Of a stretch of DNA of 64,000 bases, positions 1-10,176 are shown in pieces. The stretch is taken from contig NZ_JAFIQU010000003.1 in assembly GCF_017355985.1 (NCBI RefSeq), forward strand, positions 293,884-357,883, written 5' to 3'. The notes beneath the pieces were generated by a model. The model searched no databases. It worked only from the letters and a program-made list of their open reading frames with translations, and was not told the origin of the DNA. Both the position numbers and the translations under genes were made by a program. Positions within the stretch are counted from its first letter, which is position 1. Each line of letters opens with the position of its first letter. The stretch comes from Arenibaculum pallidiluteum. GTDB taxonomy: Bacteria > Pseudomonadota > Alphaproteobacteria > Azospirillales > Azospirillaceae.

Positions 1-1146
1 GGCCCGCAGGAAGCCCTCCATCGCCAGGGCGATCCCCCCCATGGGCACCGCGTCCGACCCCAGCGGAGACAGCCGGATCCTGACGCGTTCGGCTACCGGC
101 GCCATGGCGTTCCGGGCAAGGCTGGCCTCCAGCGCGGGCAGGATCAGCGTGGCGACGAGCGACAGGTTGCCGCCGAGCACGACGAGCCCGGGATCCAGGA
201 TGTTCGCCGCCTGGGCGATCGCGAGTCCGAGATGGCCGCCGACCTCGTCGAGCAGGCCGACCAGAACCGAATCGCCGGCCTCGGCCGCGCGAGCGAGGCT
301 CTGCAAGTCGCTCTGGGGGTGCCCGCGCTCCGCTGCCTGGGCGAGGATCGCCGACTCGGAGGCATAGCCCTCCAGGCATCCGCGCTTGCCGCAGCCGCAG
401 GGGCGCCCGTCAGGCACGACGGTGATATGGCCGACTTCGCCCGCGAAGCCGGACGCGCCCCGGTAAAGCCGCCCGCCGAGATAGAGGCCGCCGCCGATGC
501 CGGAATGTCCGGTGAAGCAGACATAATCGTCGACGTCGCGGCAGCTTCCGAACAGCTTCTCAGCGATCGCCGCGGCCACGGCATCGTTGTCCAGAAAGAC
601 CGGAGCGCCCAGCACCTCGCGCAGCAGCGGCTGGATCGGCGTGTCCCGCCAACCGAGATTGGGCGCGAGCACCAGCCGGCCGGTCCGGTCCAGCAGCCCG
701 GGAATGCCGACGCCGATGCCGCGGAGCGGGCCGCAGGCCGCGCTTGCCGCCACCGCCTCCTCGATGCCGGCGCGCAGATGGTCGAGCGCCTGCCCGATGT
801 CCCGGCTGCCCGGGATCTGGAAGCGGCCGACGACGGTCCCGGCGAGCGTCGCGGCAAGGATCCGGATGATGCCTGGCTCCAGCCGCGCGCCGATCAGGAG
901 GCCGGCATCGGCCGCTATGGACAGCGCCGACTCGGGCCGGCCGACCCGCGCCTCACGTCGCCGGCCGCCGCGCACGATCAGCCCGTCCGCCATCAGCTGC
1001 GCGACGACGACCGAGGTCGTCGCCTTGTCGAGCCCGGTCAGCCAGACGAGATCCCGCTGCGAGGCGCCGGGATTCGCGCGCAGCGCGTGGAAGACGCGGA
1101 TCACGTTGAGCGCGCGGATCGTCGAGGAGTTCACTATGGCGCGCAT
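1..1146 (-). CDS. ROK-family transcriptional repressor (3' end beyond window)
   Basis: An N-terminal winged-helix DNA-binding domain (about residues 1-75) is followed by a ROK sugar-kinase-like domain. Visible marks are the GVGIPG loop, the FLDNDAVAAA segment and the zinc site CGCGKRGCLE after GEVGHI. ROK repressors of this type release DNA when they bind a sugar or sugar phosphate. The frame is open for 382 codons from the ATG at 1146 to base 1, close to full length for the family, so little is missing. It is divergent from the sugar ABC operon starting at 1285 and most likely controls it. The ligand cannot be read from sequence. Confidence 0.88.
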   Translation of the reverse strand, partial: MRAIVNSSTIRALNVIRVFHALRANPGASQRDLVWLTGLDKATTSVVVAQLMADGLIVRGGRRREARVGRPESALSIAADAGLLIGARLEPGIIRILAATLAGTVVGRFQIPGSRDIGQALDHLRAGIEEAVAASAACGPLRGIGVGIPGLLDRTGRLVLAPNLGWRDTPIQPLLREVLGAPVFLDNDAVAAAIAEKLFGSCRDVDDYVCFTGHSGIGGGLYLGGRLYRGASGFAGEVGHITVVPDGRPCGCGKRGCLEGYASESAILAQAAERGHPQSDLQSLARAAEAGDSVLVGLLDEVGGHLGLAIAQAANILDPGLVVLGGNLSLVATLILPALEASLARNAMAPVAERVRIRLSPLGSDAVPMGGIALAMEGFLRA

Positions 1147-1209
1147 CGGTCCCCTGGCCCTCCGAGCCCCGCTGCACCCCGTTGACGGAGGCCGGGATTG
1201 AGCGTAGCG

Positions 1210-1223
1210 TCGAATTAGTTCGA
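1210..1223. promoter_or_regulatory. Candidate ROK operator in divergent intergenic region
   Basis: A perfect inverted repeat, TCGAA-TTAG-TTCGA, lies in the AT-richest part of the 138-bp gap between the ROK repressor and the transporter ATPase gene. Its position fits an operator controlling both directions. Function is inferred from position and symmetry only. Confidence 0.35.
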
Positions 1224-1284
1224 CCGTCTATCCAATTCGCGTGCCCAACAGAAGGCCGCAGCGGGCGAGCGGGGAGGGTCCTGT

Positions 1285-2805
1285 ATGGCTGAGCCGATCC
1301 TTTCGGCCCAAGGCGTGTCGAAGGTGTTCGGGGCCGTGCAGGTCCTGTTCGGCATCGACTTCGAGTTGCGCCCGGGCGAGGTCCACGCCGTCGTCGGCGA
1401 GAACGGCGCCGGCAAGTCCACCTTCATGAAGATCCTGGCCGGCTACCTGCCGGCGACCGGCGGCACGGTCCGGGTGAACGGCCGCGAGGTCCCGTCCGAG
1501 GGTCCCGGAGCGCGCGAGGCGCTCGGCATCGTCCTGATCCACCAGGAGTTCAACCTGGCGGAGGACCTGACGGTCGAGGAGAACGTCTTCCTCGGGCGCG
1601 AATTGCGGCGCGGGCCGTTCGTGGACCGGAGCGCCATGCGGGCGCGCTGCCGCGCCGTTCTGGACGAGCTGAACTGCCACGTGAACCCTGCCTCGCGGGT
1701 TCGGGACCTTTCGGTCTCGGACAAGCAGATGGTCGAGATCGCGAAGGCGATCTCCCGCGACGTCCGCGTGCTGGTGATGGACGAGCCCACGGCGGTGCTG
1801 ACGGGCGCCGAGACGGCGGTCCTCTTCCGCCTGATCCGCAAGCTCAAGGCGCAAGGCGTGGCCGTCGTCTACATCTCCCACAAGCTCGACGAGGTGAAGG
1901 AGATCTCGGACCGCGTCACGGTCCTGCGCGACGGCCGCCTGATCGCGACGCAGCCAGTCGGAGAGCTGACGCAGGACGCCATCGCCCAGCTCATGGTCGG
2001 ACGCGCGATCACCGACCTCTATCCCGTGAAGGCACCGCCGCCGCCGGATGCGCCGGTCCTGCTGGAAGTCCGGGGCCTATCGGTTCTGGGGTGGGTCCGG
2101 GACGCGTCCTTCGCGCTCCGCAGAGGGGAGATCCTGGGCTTCTCCGGCCTTGTCGGCGCGGGCCGGACCGAGCTGATGGAGGGGCTTCTCGGTCTCCGGC
2201 GCAGCACCGGCACCGTGCTGCGGAACGGACGGCCCGTTCCGATCCGCTCGCTCGAGGACGCGACGGCGGCCGGGATCGGCTATCTGACCGAGGACCGCAA
2301 GGGCAAGGGGCTGCTGCTGCGCCAGGGGATGCGCCAGAACCTGACCTTGCTCGCGCTGCCGCGCTTCGGCGGCGTGCTGATCGACGAGGCCAAGGAGCGC
2401 GCGGCGCTGGACCGTGCCGTCGTCGACTTCGACATCCGCGCCCGCGACATGGACGTGCCGGTGGGCGCGCTCAGCGGCGGCAACCAGCAGAAGCTGCTGC
2501 TGGCCAAGACGATGCAGATCGAGCCCGAGATCCTGATCGCGGACGAGCCGACGCGCGGGATCGACGTCGGCACGAAGCGCCAGATCTATCATTTCCTGCA
2601 CGACTTCGCGCGGCAGGGTAAGGCCGTGATCCTGATCTCCTCCGAGATGCCCGAAGTCATCGGGCTGGCCCACCGCGTCGTCGTCATGCGCTCGGGCGTC
2701 GTGACGGGAACGCTGGAGGGCGCGGCCATCGAGGAGGCGGAGATCGTCCGCTACGCAACCGGCCTCAAGGGAATGCCGAGCCATGACGCAGTCGTCAACG
2801 CCTGA
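1285..2805 (+). CDS. Sugar ABC transporter ATP-binding protein (RbsA/XylG type)
   Basis: This 506-residue protein has two fused nucleotide-binding domains, as usual for carbohydrate CUT2 importers. The first has Walker [10 protein letters not shown] (residues 38-46), the signature-like LSVSDKQ and Walker [10 protein letters not shown]. The second has the degenerate Walker [10 protein letters not shown] and an intact signature LSGGNQQK with [10 protein letters not shown]. Degeneracy of the second Walker A is normal for the family. A GGGGAGGG ribosome site precedes the ATG. It overlaps the permease gene by 23 bp, so the two are translationally coupled. It powers uptake of a pentose, hexose or polyol bound by the 3864 protein. 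Confidence 0.93.
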   Translation: MAEPILSAQGVSKVFGAVQVLFGIDFELRPGEVHAVVGENGAGKSTFMKILAGYLPATGGTVRVNGREVPSEGPGAREALGIVLIHQEFNLAEDLTVEENVFLGRELRRGPFVDRSAMRARCRAVLDELNCHVNPASRVRDLSVSDKQMVEIAKAISRDVRVLVMDEPTAVLTGAETAVLFRLIRKLKAQGVAVVYISHKLDEVKEISDRVTVLRDGRLIATQPVGELTQDAIAQLMVGRAITDLYPVKAPPPPDAPVLLEVRGLSVLGWVRDASFALRRGEILGFSGLVGAGRTELMEGLLGLRRSTGTVLRNGRPVPIRSLEDATAAGIGYLTEDRKGKGLLLRQGMRQNLTLLALPRFGGVLIDEAKERAALDRAVVDFDIRARDMDVPVGALSGGNQQKLLLAKTMQIEPEILIADEPTRGIDVGTKRQIYHFLHDFARQGKAVILISSEMPEVIGLAHRVVVMRSGVVTGTLEGAAIEEAEIVRYATGLKGMPSHDAVVNA

Positions 2806-3802
2806 GTCGTCGCAGCCGGGGGTGGGACGGCGCGCGCTGCCGTCCTTCGACCTCAAGCTCTACGGCCCGTTCCTGGCGCTGGCGGCGCTCGTGGTGCTGG
2901 GGACGCTGGCGAACCCGGTGTTCCTGAGCCCGGGCAACATCGCCAACGTGCTGACCCGTACGGCCTTCACGGGGATCATCGCGATCGGCGCCACCTTCGT
3001 GATCACGGCCGGGGCCATCGACCTGTCGGTCGGCTCCCTCGCCGCGCTCGCCGCCGGCGTCTCCATCATGACCATGAACGCCCTGTCGCCGGAGCTCGGC
3101 ACGGGCGTCGCCGTCGTGGTGGCGGGCGTGCTGGTCGCGGTCCTGCTCAGCGTCGCCGCAGGCACCTTCAACGGGCTGCTGGTGACCAAGGGCCGGATCG
3201 AGGCCTTCATCGTCACCCTGGGCACCATGGGGATCTTCCGGTCGCTGGTGACCTACCTTGCCGATGGCGGCACGCTGTCGCTGGCCTCTCCCATCCGGAC
3301 GACATACCGGCCGGTCTACTACGGCGGCCTGTTCGGGATCTCCTACCCCATCATCGCCTTCGCGGCGGTCGCGCTCGTCGGCGCGCTGATCCTCTACCGC
3401 ACGCGCTTCGGGCGGTACTGCGCCGCGATCGGATCCAACGAGGAGGTGGCGCGCTACTCCTCGATCCGGGTCGACCGGATCAAGACGCTGGCCTTCGCGC
3501 TGCAGGGCCTTTGCGTCGGCATCGCGGTGATGATCTACGTGCCGCGCCTGGGCTCCGCCTCGGCGACGACGGGCCTGCTCTGGGAGCTGGAGGCGATCGC
3601 CGCGGTGATCATCGGCGGCACCATGCTCAAGGGCGGCTACGGGCGGATCTGGGGCACCGTGGTCGGCGCCGTCATGCTGGCGCTGATCGACAACATCCTG
3701 AACCTGACGGGGGCCGTCAGCGTGTACCTGAACGGCGCCATCCAGGGGACCATCATCATCGTCGCCGTCCTGCTGCAAAGAAGCGGTGCCGCGCGACGCT
3801 GA
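2783..3802 (+). CDS. Sugar ABC transporter permease (RbsC type)
   Basis: This 339-residue membrane protein has a short polar N-terminus followed by about eight to ten hydrophobic helices. The conserved family segment [17 protein letters not shown] lies near residue 75, and the C-terminal part carries [15 protein letters not shown]. These are typical of BPD_transp_2 permeases of CUT2 sugar importers. Its start lies inside the ATPase gene. It forms the membrane channel with the ATPase upstream and the binding protein downstream. The substrate is not predictable from the permease. Confidence 0.92.
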   Translation: MTQSSTPESSQPGVGRRALPSFDLKLYGPFLALAALVVLGTLANPVFLSPGNIANVLTRTAFTGIIAIGATFVITAGAIDLSVGSLAALAAGVSIMTMNALSPELGTGVAVVVAGVLVAVLLSVAAGTFNGLLVTKGRIEAFIVTLGTMGIFRSLVTYLADGGTLSLASPIRTTYRPVYYGGLFGISYPIIAFAAVALVGALILYRTRFGRYCAAIGSNEEVARYSSIRVDRIKTLAFALQGLCVGIAVMIYVPRLGSASATTGLLWELEAIAAVIIGGTMLKGGYGRIWGTVVGAVMLALIDNILNLTGAVSVYLNGAIQGTIIIVAVLLQRSGAARR

Positions 3803-3863
3803 GGGACGGGGACGGGCCGCTGCGGCGACGCGCCCCGCAACGAGAAGCAAGGAGGAACCAACC

Positions 3864-4817
3864 ATGAAGATGAAGCTAGGTTTCGCCGCCGCCCTGCTGG
3901 CGGGGATCGCCCTGGCCCCTCTCGGCGCATCGGCGCAGCAGAAGGTCCGGATGGGCGTATCGATTCCCGCGGCGACCCACGGCTGGGCGGGCGGCCTGAA
4001 CTGGCACGCCCAGCAGGCCGAGAAGCAGCTCGAGAAGCAGTATCCCAACCTCGACATCCGCATCGCGACCGCGAAGGACGCGGCCGGGCAGGCCAACGAC
4101 CTCGAGGACCTCGTCTCGGTCCACAACATCGACGCGCTGGTGATCCTGCCCTTCGAATCCGCCCCGCTGACCGACCCGGTGCGCGAGGTCAAGAACAAGG
4201 GCAAGTTCGTCACCGTGGTGGACCGCGGCCTGACCGACCCGTCGATCCAGAACGTCTACGTCGCCGGCAACAACCCGCAGATGGGCAAGGTCTCGGCGCA
4301 GTACATGAAGCAGAAGCTGAACAACAAGGGGAACATCGTCGTCCTGCGCGGCATCCCGACGGTGATCGACAACCAGCGCGTCGACGCCTTCATGGAGGAG
4401 ATCAAGGGCACCGACATCAAGGTGCTCGGCATGCAGTACGCGAACTGGAACCGCGATGACGGCTTCAAGGTGATGCAGGACTTCCTGGCGCGCTTCCCCA
4501 AGATCGACGCGGTCTGGGCCCAGGACGACGATATCGCCCTCGGCGTGATCGAGGCGGTGAAGCAGGCAGGGCGCGAGAAGGAGCTCTTCATCATCGGCGG
4601 GGCCGGGATGAAGGACATGATCAAGCGCGTGATGGACCGCGACGTCCTCGTCCCGGCCGACGTGCTGTATCCCCCCGGCATGATCGCCGACGCCATGCAG
4701 ATCACGGCCAAGCACCTTATCGAGAAGACGCCGGTCCAGAAGGAATACGTGATCGAGGCGACGCTGGTGACGCCCGAGAACGCCTCCAAGTACTACTATC
4801 CGGACTCCCCGTTCTGA
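3864..4817 (+). CDS. Sugar ABC transporter periplasmic substrate-binding protein (RbsB-like)
   Basis: This 317-residue protein starts with a Sec signal peptide (positive MKMK, hydrophobic core, cleavage after GASA at about residue 24). The mature part is a peripla_BP_4 fold seen in ribose- and polyol-binding proteins, with VDRGLTD and WAQDDDIALG segments typical of ligand-contact and hinge regions. The ATG at 3864 is chosen because AAGGAGGA lies 8-10 bases upstream and the signal peptide begins there. A GC-rich hairpin follows the gene, which often raises binding-protein expression relative to downstream genes. Confidence 0.92.
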   Translation: MKMKLGFAAALLAGIALAPLGASAQQKVRMGVSIPAATHGWAGGLNWHAQQAEKQLEKQYPNLDIRIATAKDAAGQANDLEDLVSVHNIDALVILPFESAPLTDPVREVKNKGKFVTVVDRGLTDPSIQNVYVAGNNPQMGKVSAQYMKQKLNNKGNIVVLRGIPTVIDNQRVDAFMEEIKGTDIKVLGMQYANWNRDDGFKVMQDFLARFPKIDAVWAQDDDIALGVIEAVKQAGREKELFIIGGAGMKDMIKRVMDRDVLVPADVLYPPGMIADAMQITAKHLIEKTPVQKEYVIEATLVTPENASKYYYPDSPF

Positions 4818-4829
4818 GGGAGGCCGCCC

Positions 4830-4861
4830 GCGGGACCGGGTGGCACGCCGCCCGGTCCCGC
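4830..4861 (+). other. GC-rich hairpin after the binding-protein gene
   Basis: An 11-bp perfect stem (GCGGGACCGGG with CCCGGTCCCGC, 10-base loop) lies 13 bp after the stop codon of the binding-protein gene. No T-run follows, so it is more likely an mRNA-stabilising or partly terminating hairpin than a full terminator. Confidence 0.5.
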
Positions 4862-4992
4862 GTTCCGAACCGACGCCACGCATCCGACGGGGCGGGAGCC
4901 GATCCAGGCCCCATGCCGGGCCGGAGCCGCGGGCCTCAGGCGGGACTTTCCGCCTCGCGCCCGTCCCGGCCGAGCTGCCAGGGAGAAGACCC

Positions 4993-6048
4993 ATGAAGAC
5001 CATCAAGGGACCGGCGATCTTCCTCGCCCAGTTCGCGGGCGACGAGGCGCCGTTCGACAGCCTGCCGAGCATCGCCCGCTGGGCCGCGGGGCACGGCTAC
5101 AAGGGCGTGCAGATCCCGTCCTGGGACGGGCGCCTGTTCGACCTCGCCCGTGCTGCCGAGAGCAAGGCGTACTGCGACGAGGTGAAGGGGATCTGCGCCG
5201 AGGCCGGCGTCGAGATCACCGAGCTGTCGACCCATCTTCAGGGCCAGCTCGTCGCCGTTCATCCGGCCTATGACGCGGCCTTCGATGGGTTCGCGGCGCC
5301 GGAAGTGCGCGGGAATCCAAAGGCGCGCCAGGAATGGGCCGTCGACCAGCTCATGAAGGCGGCAAGAGCCTCGGCCAATCTGGGCCTGACGGCGCACGCC
5401 ACCTTCTCGGGCGCGCTGGCCTGGCCCTTCGTCTATCCGTGGCCGCAGCGTCCGGCCGGGCTGATCGAGACCGCCTTCGACGAGCTGGCCCGCCGCTGGC
5501 GCCCGATCCTGGACGCCTTCGACAAGGCCGGCGTCGACCTCTGCTACGAGATCCATCCAGGCGAGGACCTGTTCGACGGCGCGACCTTCGAGATGTTCCT
5601 GGAGCGCGTGGACGGCCACCCGCGCTGCAACATCCTCTACGATCCCAGCCACTTCGTGCTGCAGCAGCTGGACTATCTCGGCTACATCGACGTCTACCAC
5701 CCGCGCATCAAGATGTTCCACGTCAAGGACGCGGAGTTCAATCCGTCGCCACGGCAGGGCGTGTATTCGGGATACAAGCCCTGGGTCGAGCGCGCCGGCC
5801 GCTTCCGCTCGCTTGGCGACGGGCAGGTGGACTTCGGGGGCATCTTCTCGAAGCTGACCCAGTACGGCTTCGACGGCTGGGCCGTGCTGGAATGGGAGTG
5901 CGCGCTGAAGCACCCCGAGCAGGGCGCCGCCGAAGGGGCGGAGTTCATCAGTCACCACATCATCCAGACCACCGAGAAGGCCTTCGACGATTTCGCGGGG
6001 ACCGGCACCGACCAGGCCGCGAACCGCCGCATGCTCGGCATCGGCTGA
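4993..6048 (+). CDS. Sugar phosphate isomerase/epimerase, AP-endonuclease-2 TIM barrel
   Basis: This 351-residue protein fits the xylose-isomerase-like TIM barrel family. Likely metal ligands sit in the strand-end motifs CYEIHPGED, NILYDPSHF, MFHVKDAEF and AVLEWECAL, giving the Glu/Asp/His/Glu set expected for divalent-metal isomerases. The ATG at 4993 follows GGGAGAAG. It is followed 11 bp later by the Gfo/Idh/MocA gene, a pairing common in inositol, aminosugar and uncommon-sugar catabolic operons. The exact substrate is not known. Confidence 0.85.
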   Translation: MKTIKGPAIFLAQFAGDEAPFDSLPSIARWAAGHGYKGVQIPSWDGRLFDLARAAESKAYCDEVKGICAEAGVEITELSTHLQGQLVAVHPAYDAAFDGFAAPEVRGNPKARQEWAVDQLMKAARASANLGLTAHATFSGALAWPFVYPWPQRPAGLIETAFDELARRWRPILDAFDKAGVDLCYEIHPGEDLFDGATFEMFLERVDGHPRCNILYDPSHFVLQQLDYLGYIDVYHPRIKMFHVKDAEFNPSPRQGVYSGYKPWVERAGRFRSLGDGQVDFGGIFSKLTQYGFDGWAVLEWECALKHPEQGAAEGAEFISHHIIQTTEKAFDDFAGTGTDQAANRRMLGIG

Positions 6049-6059
6049 GGGAGGGATCC

Positions 6060-7235
6060 ATGACCATCGAAGGAAAGGACGCCGGGACAACGCCGCGCCG
6101 TCTGCGGCTCGGGATGGTCGGCGGCGGTCGCGGCGCCTTCATCGGCGCGGTCCATCGCATGGCGGCGCGCATCGATGACCGGTACGAGTTCGTCGCCGGC
6201 GCGCTGTCCTCGGACCCGGAGCGCGCGCGCGCCAGCGGCGCGGACCTGCTGCTCGACCCCGAGCGCTGCTATTCCGACTACCGCGAGATGGCCGCGCACG
6301 AGGCCGCGCGGCCCGACGGCATCGACGTCGTCTCGATCGTCACCCCCAACCACGTCCATCATGCCGCGGCCAAGGCCTTCCTCGAGGCTGGCTTCCACGT
6401 GATATGCGACAAGCCCATGACCATGTCCGTGGCCGAGGCCGAAGACCTGGCAGCCGCCGTGCAGCGCTCGGGCCGGGTCTTCGTGCTGACCCACAACTAC
6501 ACGGGCTACCCCATGATCCGGCAGGCCCGGGACATGGTGGCGTCGGGCGCGCTGGGCCGCATTCGCGTCGTTCAGGCCGAGTACCCGCAGGACTGGCTGA
6601 CCACGAGGATCGAGGAGGAGGGGCAGAAGCAGGCGGCCTGGCGGACCGATCCCGCGCGCAGCGGCGTCGGCGGGTGCATCGGCGATATCGGGACGCATGC
6701 CTTCAACCTTGCTGAGTTCGTCACGGGCCTGTCCTGCACCCAGGTTGCCGCTGATCTCACGACCTTCGTTCCCGGACGGCCCCTGGACGACAACGTCCAC
6801 ATGATGCTGCGCTTCGAGGGCGGGGCTAAGGGAATGCTCTGGGCCAGCCAGGTCGCGCCGGGCAACGAGAACGGCCTGCGCCTGCGCGTGTACGGCGAGA
6901 AGGGCGGGCTGGAGTGGTTCCAGGAGCAGCCGAACCACCTGCGCTTCGCACCCTTCGGCGAGCCGCCGCGCCTGATCACGCGCGGCGGTCCTGGATCGAA
7001 CGCGGCAGCGGCCCATGCGACGCGCATTCCTTCCGGCCATCCCGAAGGCTATCTCGAGGGGTTCGCGCAGCTCTACCGCGACGCGGCCGAGCTGATCACG
7101 GCCCATTTGGCCGGGCGCGAGCCCGAGGCGCAGGCGCTGCAGGTGCCCGGCGTGCGCGAAGGCGTGCGCGGTGTGCGCTTCATCCATGCCACCGTCGAGA
7201 GCAGCCGCGCCGGCGGCGGATGGACCGCGCTCTGA
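6060..7235 (+). CDS. Gfo/Idh/MocA-family NAD(P)-dependent oxidoreductase
   Basis: This 391-residue dehydrogenase has an N-terminal Rossmann fold with the nucleotide loop GMVGGGRGAFIG near residue 20. The family signature CDKPMTM supplies the catalytic Lys, and the C-terminal alpha/beta domain carries GDIGTHAFNLAEF with the conserved His. Such enzymes oxidise sugars, inositols or their derivatives. It is the last gene of the sugar operon and ends before a strong hairpin at 7266. Together with the isomerase it probably performs the first catabolic steps on the imported sugar. Confidence 0.9.
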   Translation: MTIEGKDAGTTPRRLRLGMVGGGRGAFIGAVHRMAARIDDRYEFVAGALSSDPERARASGADLLLDPERCYSDYREMAAHEAARPDGIDVVSIVTPNHVHHAAAKAFLEAGFHVICDKPMTMSVAEAEDLAAAVQRSGRVFVLTHNYTGYPMIRQARDMVASGALGRIRVVQAEYPQDWLTTRIEEEGQKQAAWRTDPARSGVGGCIGDIGTHAFNLAEFVTGLSCTQVAADLTTFVPGRPLDDNVHMMLRFEGGAKGMLWASQVAPGNENGLRLRVYGEKGGLEWFQEQPNHLRFAPFGEPPRLITRGGPGSNAAAAHATRIPSGHPEGYLEGFAQLYRDAAELITAHLAGREPEAQALQVPGVREGVRGVRFIHATVESSRAGGGWTAL

Positions 7236-7265
7236 CGGGCGCGACGGCTGGCCGCTGGGTAGGGC

Positions 7266-7295
7266 GGCGCGGGGCGCGGAAACGCGCCCCGCGCC
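7266..7295 (+). terminator. Terminator-like hairpin closing the sugar operon
   Basis: A 13-bp perfect GC stem (7266-7278 with 7283-7295) is closed by a GAAA tetraloop and followed by CTAACCCTTT. It lies 30 bp after the dehydrogenase stop. The T-tract is short, so strength is uncertain. Confidence 0.6.
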
Positions 7296-7445
7296 CTAAC
7301 CCTTTACGCCTAGTCATGAAGTCGGCTTGAACCCGATGCCCCCCTATCGTCTCTTTCGGGCCGGGACGGGCGGCGACGCCCGCGCGAGCAGCGAGCGTCA
7401 GGCCTTGCCCCAACGCAGCCAACACGAGCAGAACTGCGGATCTCC

Positions 7446-9935
7446 GTGCTGAGATCCCTTCGGATGCTGGCCGTGGCGTCGGTCGTGGCGCCGCTTGCGT
7501 TGTTCGCGCTTGCCTCCTGGCAGAGCCGCACGCGGCACGTCGCCGAGGCCGAGCACATGGCCAGGCGCACCGTCGACGTGCTGGACGAGCATGCGCGGCG
7601 CGTGTTCGAGATCCAGAAGCTGGTGCTGGACGGCATCGACGAGCGTGTCCGCGGGCTTTCCTGGTCCGAGATCGCGGGCTCCGCGGAGCTCCACCAGTAT
7701 CTGCGGGCGCTCGACCAGGGGCTCGAGCAGGTGGATGGCATCGGGCTGATTGATCCGGCGGCCAACGGACGTGCCAGCAGCCGGTTCTATCCCGCTCCCG
7801 CCACGTCCCATGTTCCGGACCGCGACTATTTCCAGGCGCTGCGAGACCGCGATGTCGGCCTTTACGTGGGGCAGCCGGCCTTTGGCCGATCCGTTCCCGA
7901 CCGCTTGTTCCTGAACCTCGCGCGGCGCAGGTCCACGCCCTCCGGCGCTTTCGACGGCGTGATCGTCGCCTCGCTGCAGCCGGCCTATTTCGCGGGGCTC
8001 TACAAGGCGCTGATGGATTCGCCCCTGGACACGACCTCGCTGATTCGTGGCGACGGGCTCATCCTGTCGCGCGGCATAGGGGGCGTCGGGGCCGCGGCAG
8101 TGCTCGGGTCCGGAAGCGCGTTCATGCAGGCGATCCGGCACAGCGAGCATGGCGTCTACCGGACGGTATCCGAAATCGACGGGATCGAGCGGATCTATGC
8201 GTTCCGGCGCGTCTCCCCATTTCCGGTCTACGTCACCTACGGGCGCAGCCTGGAGGCCGTCCATACCGCCTGGTGGGCCGACATGTCGGCCTATGGTGGC
8301 CTTGCCGCCGCGGCCGCCCTGGCGCTGCTCGGCATCACGGCGCTCGCCATGCGCCGGGCGCGGCAGGAGCAGGCGGCCTTCTCCAGGTGGCGCGACACCG
8401 AGGCGCGCTACGAGGCTCTGTTCAGCCGCTCGCCCACGGGCCTTCTGCTCTCGGACGTGCGACCCGACGGAAGCTTCGTCTTCGAGGAGATCAATCCGGC
8501 GCTGGCCGGCATCGTCGGGCTGGATCCGGCGCAGGTCGTGGGGCGGACGCCGGCGGAGGTCTTTCCCGGGGCGCTCGGCGCCACGATCCGGGACGCCTAT
8601 GCACGCTGCGTCGCCACGCGGGAGCCCGTGGAGTACGAGGCGGAGGGCGAAGGGCCGCGCGGGCCTTTCGTCCGGCGGGTGATCGTGATGCCGGTGCTCG
8701 ACGCGGAGGGGCGCGTGCGCAAGCTCCTCGGCACCTCGATGAATGTCACCGAGACGCGCCGGCTCGAGGAGCAGGTGCGCCAGATGCAGAAGATCGAGGC
8801 CGTCGGCCAGCTCACTGGCGGTGTCGCCCATGATTTCAACAATCTGCTCTCCGCGGTGATCGGGAACCTCGACCTCCTGCGCAAGCGGCTGCCGGAGCAG
8901 GATGCGCGGGCGAAGCGCTATCTCGACGGCGCCCTGCAGGGGGCGCGGCGCGGCGCGGCGCTGACGCAGCGGCTGCTCGCCTTCGCGCGCCGGCAGGATC
9001 TGCAGGCCCGCCCGGTGGACGTGCTGGCGCTCGTCCTTGGCATCCGCGACCTGCTGGAGCGGTCGCTGGGCCCCATGGTGGACGTCCGATACGAGCTGCC
9101 GCCGGCGCTCCCGGCCGCACATGTGGACCCGAACCAGCTCGAGCTCGCGATCCTGAACCTCGCCGTCAACGGGCGGGACGCCATGCCCGCCGGCGGGCTT
9201 CTGACCATATCGGTGGAGGCTGCCGAGCTGGCCGAGACGGACGGGCAAGGGCTCGGGCCCGGGCGCTTCCTGCGGCTGCGCGTCAGCGACACCGGTATGG
9301 GCATGGATGCGGCGACGCTGAAGCGCGCCGTGGAGCCCTTCTTCTCGACCAAGGGGGTGGGCAAGGGCACGGGGCTGGGTCTGTCCATGGTCTATGGCCT
9401 CGCGGCCCAGACGGGTGGCGCCTTGCGGCTGAGCAGCGCGCCGCGGCAGGGGACCACGGCCGAGCTGTGGCTGCCTGTGGCGGCCGAGGCCGCGGGGGAG
9501 CCGGCGCCGCGCGGTCCCGCACCGGTGCTGGAGCAGCCGACCGCCGCAGCCATCCTGGTGGTCGACGACGACACGCTGATCCTGATGAGCACTGCTGCGA
9601 TGCTGGAGGATCTCGGCCATGCCGTGATTGAGGCCGAGAGCGCGGCCAGGGCGCTGGAAATCCTGCGTGCAGGCACCCGGGTCGACCTTCTTGTGACGGA
9701 TTTCGCCATGCCGGGCATGTCGGGTCTCGATCTCGTCCGGGCAGCCCGCACGCACCGGCCGGAGCTGCCGGCGCTGCTGGTCACTGGCTATGCGGAGCTG
9801 CCCGAGGGTGCCGCGGACGACCTGCCGCGCCTTGCCAAGCCCTTTGGGCAGGAGCAACTCGCGGCCGAGCTGTCGGCGCTGCTGGACCGCACGGCGCGGC
9901 CGCCGGCAGCCCGACACGGACGTGCCGGCGCCTGA
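7446..9935 (+). CDS. Membrane hybrid sensor histidine kinase with C-terminal receiver
   Basis: This 829-residue protein has a first membrane helix (about residues 8-25), an extracytoplasmic Cache-like sensor region and a second membrane helix (about 280-300). A PAS domain (about 320-440), a HisKA domain with phospho-acceptor motif VAHDFNNLL, an HATPase domain (DTGMGMD, GTGLGLS) and a receiver with DFAMPGMSG follow. The arrangement is that of a hybrid kinase that passes phosphate from His to its own Asp. A GTG start gives the N-terminal helix. No response regulator gene is adjacent, so the partner is elsewhere. Confidence 0.9.
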   Translation: MLRSLRMLAVASVVAPLALFALASWQSRTRHVAEAEHMARRTVDVLDEHARRVFEIQKLVLDGIDERVRGLSWSEIAGSAELHQYLRALDQGLEQVDGIGLIDPAANGRASSRFYPAPATSHVPDRDYFQALRDRDVGLYVGQPAFGRSVPDRLFLNLARRRSTPSGAFDGVIVASLQPAYFAGLYKALMDSPLDTTSLIRGDGLILSRGIGGVGAAAVLGSGSAFMQAIRHSEHGVYRTVSEIDGIERIYAFRRVSPFPVYVTYGRSLEAVHTAWWADMSAYGGLAAAAALALLGITALAMRRARQEQAAFSRWRDTEARYEALFSRSPTGLLLSDVRPDGSFVFEEINPALAGIVGLDPAQVVGRTPAEVFPGALGATIRDAYARCVATREPVEYEAEGEGPRGPFVRRVIVMPVLDAEGRVRKLLGTSMNVTETRRLEEQVRQMQKIEAVGQLTGGVAHDFNNLLSAVIGNLDLLRKRLPEQDARAKRYLDGALQGARRGAALTQRLLAFARRQDLQARPVDVLALVLGIRDLLERSLGPMVDVRYELPPALPAAHVDPNQLELAILNLAVNGRDAMPAGGLLTISVEAAELAETDGQGLGPGRFLRLRVSDTGMGMDAATLKRAVEPFFSTKGVGKGTGLGLSMVYGLAAQTGGALRLSSAPRQGTTAELWLPVAAEAAGEPAPRGPAPVLEQPTAAAILVVDDDTLILMSTAAMLEDLGHAVIEAESAARALEILRAGTRVDLLVTDFAMPGMSGLDLVRAARTHRPELPALLVTGYAELPEGAADDLPRLAKPFGQEQLAAELSALLDRTARPPAARHGRAGA

Positions 9936-9945
9936 TTGTGCCTTC

Positions 9946-9962
9946 GGGGGGAGTCCGGCTCC
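9946..9962 (+). other. Short hairpin after hybrid kinase gene
   Basis: GGGGAG and CTCCCC arms with a 5-base loop lie 10 bp after the stop codon. No T-run follows. It may be a weak terminator or simple GC-rich chance pairing. Confidence 0.3.
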
Positions 9963-10176
9963 CCATGGGCCTCCCTGGGGACCGGACCTGTCGGGCCCCG
10001 TGTGCCTGCCTGAGCACCTCCGGTACGTGGAACGGCTTGGGGAGGAATGCTGCCGATCTCCTCGCTGGTCCTTTGCGGGACAGCGGCAGGCCGTTTCCGG
10101 CCCGGCCGCAAGCGCATCGCTCCGCATGCAGCGTTTGCCCCTCCGCACCTGTTGGTGCGCGATGGGAGGACCGGCG

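Noticed and set aside
10029-10053. GGAAC motif as an EcfG promoter before the PAS_5 gene
   Set aside because: No CGTT at the required spacing.
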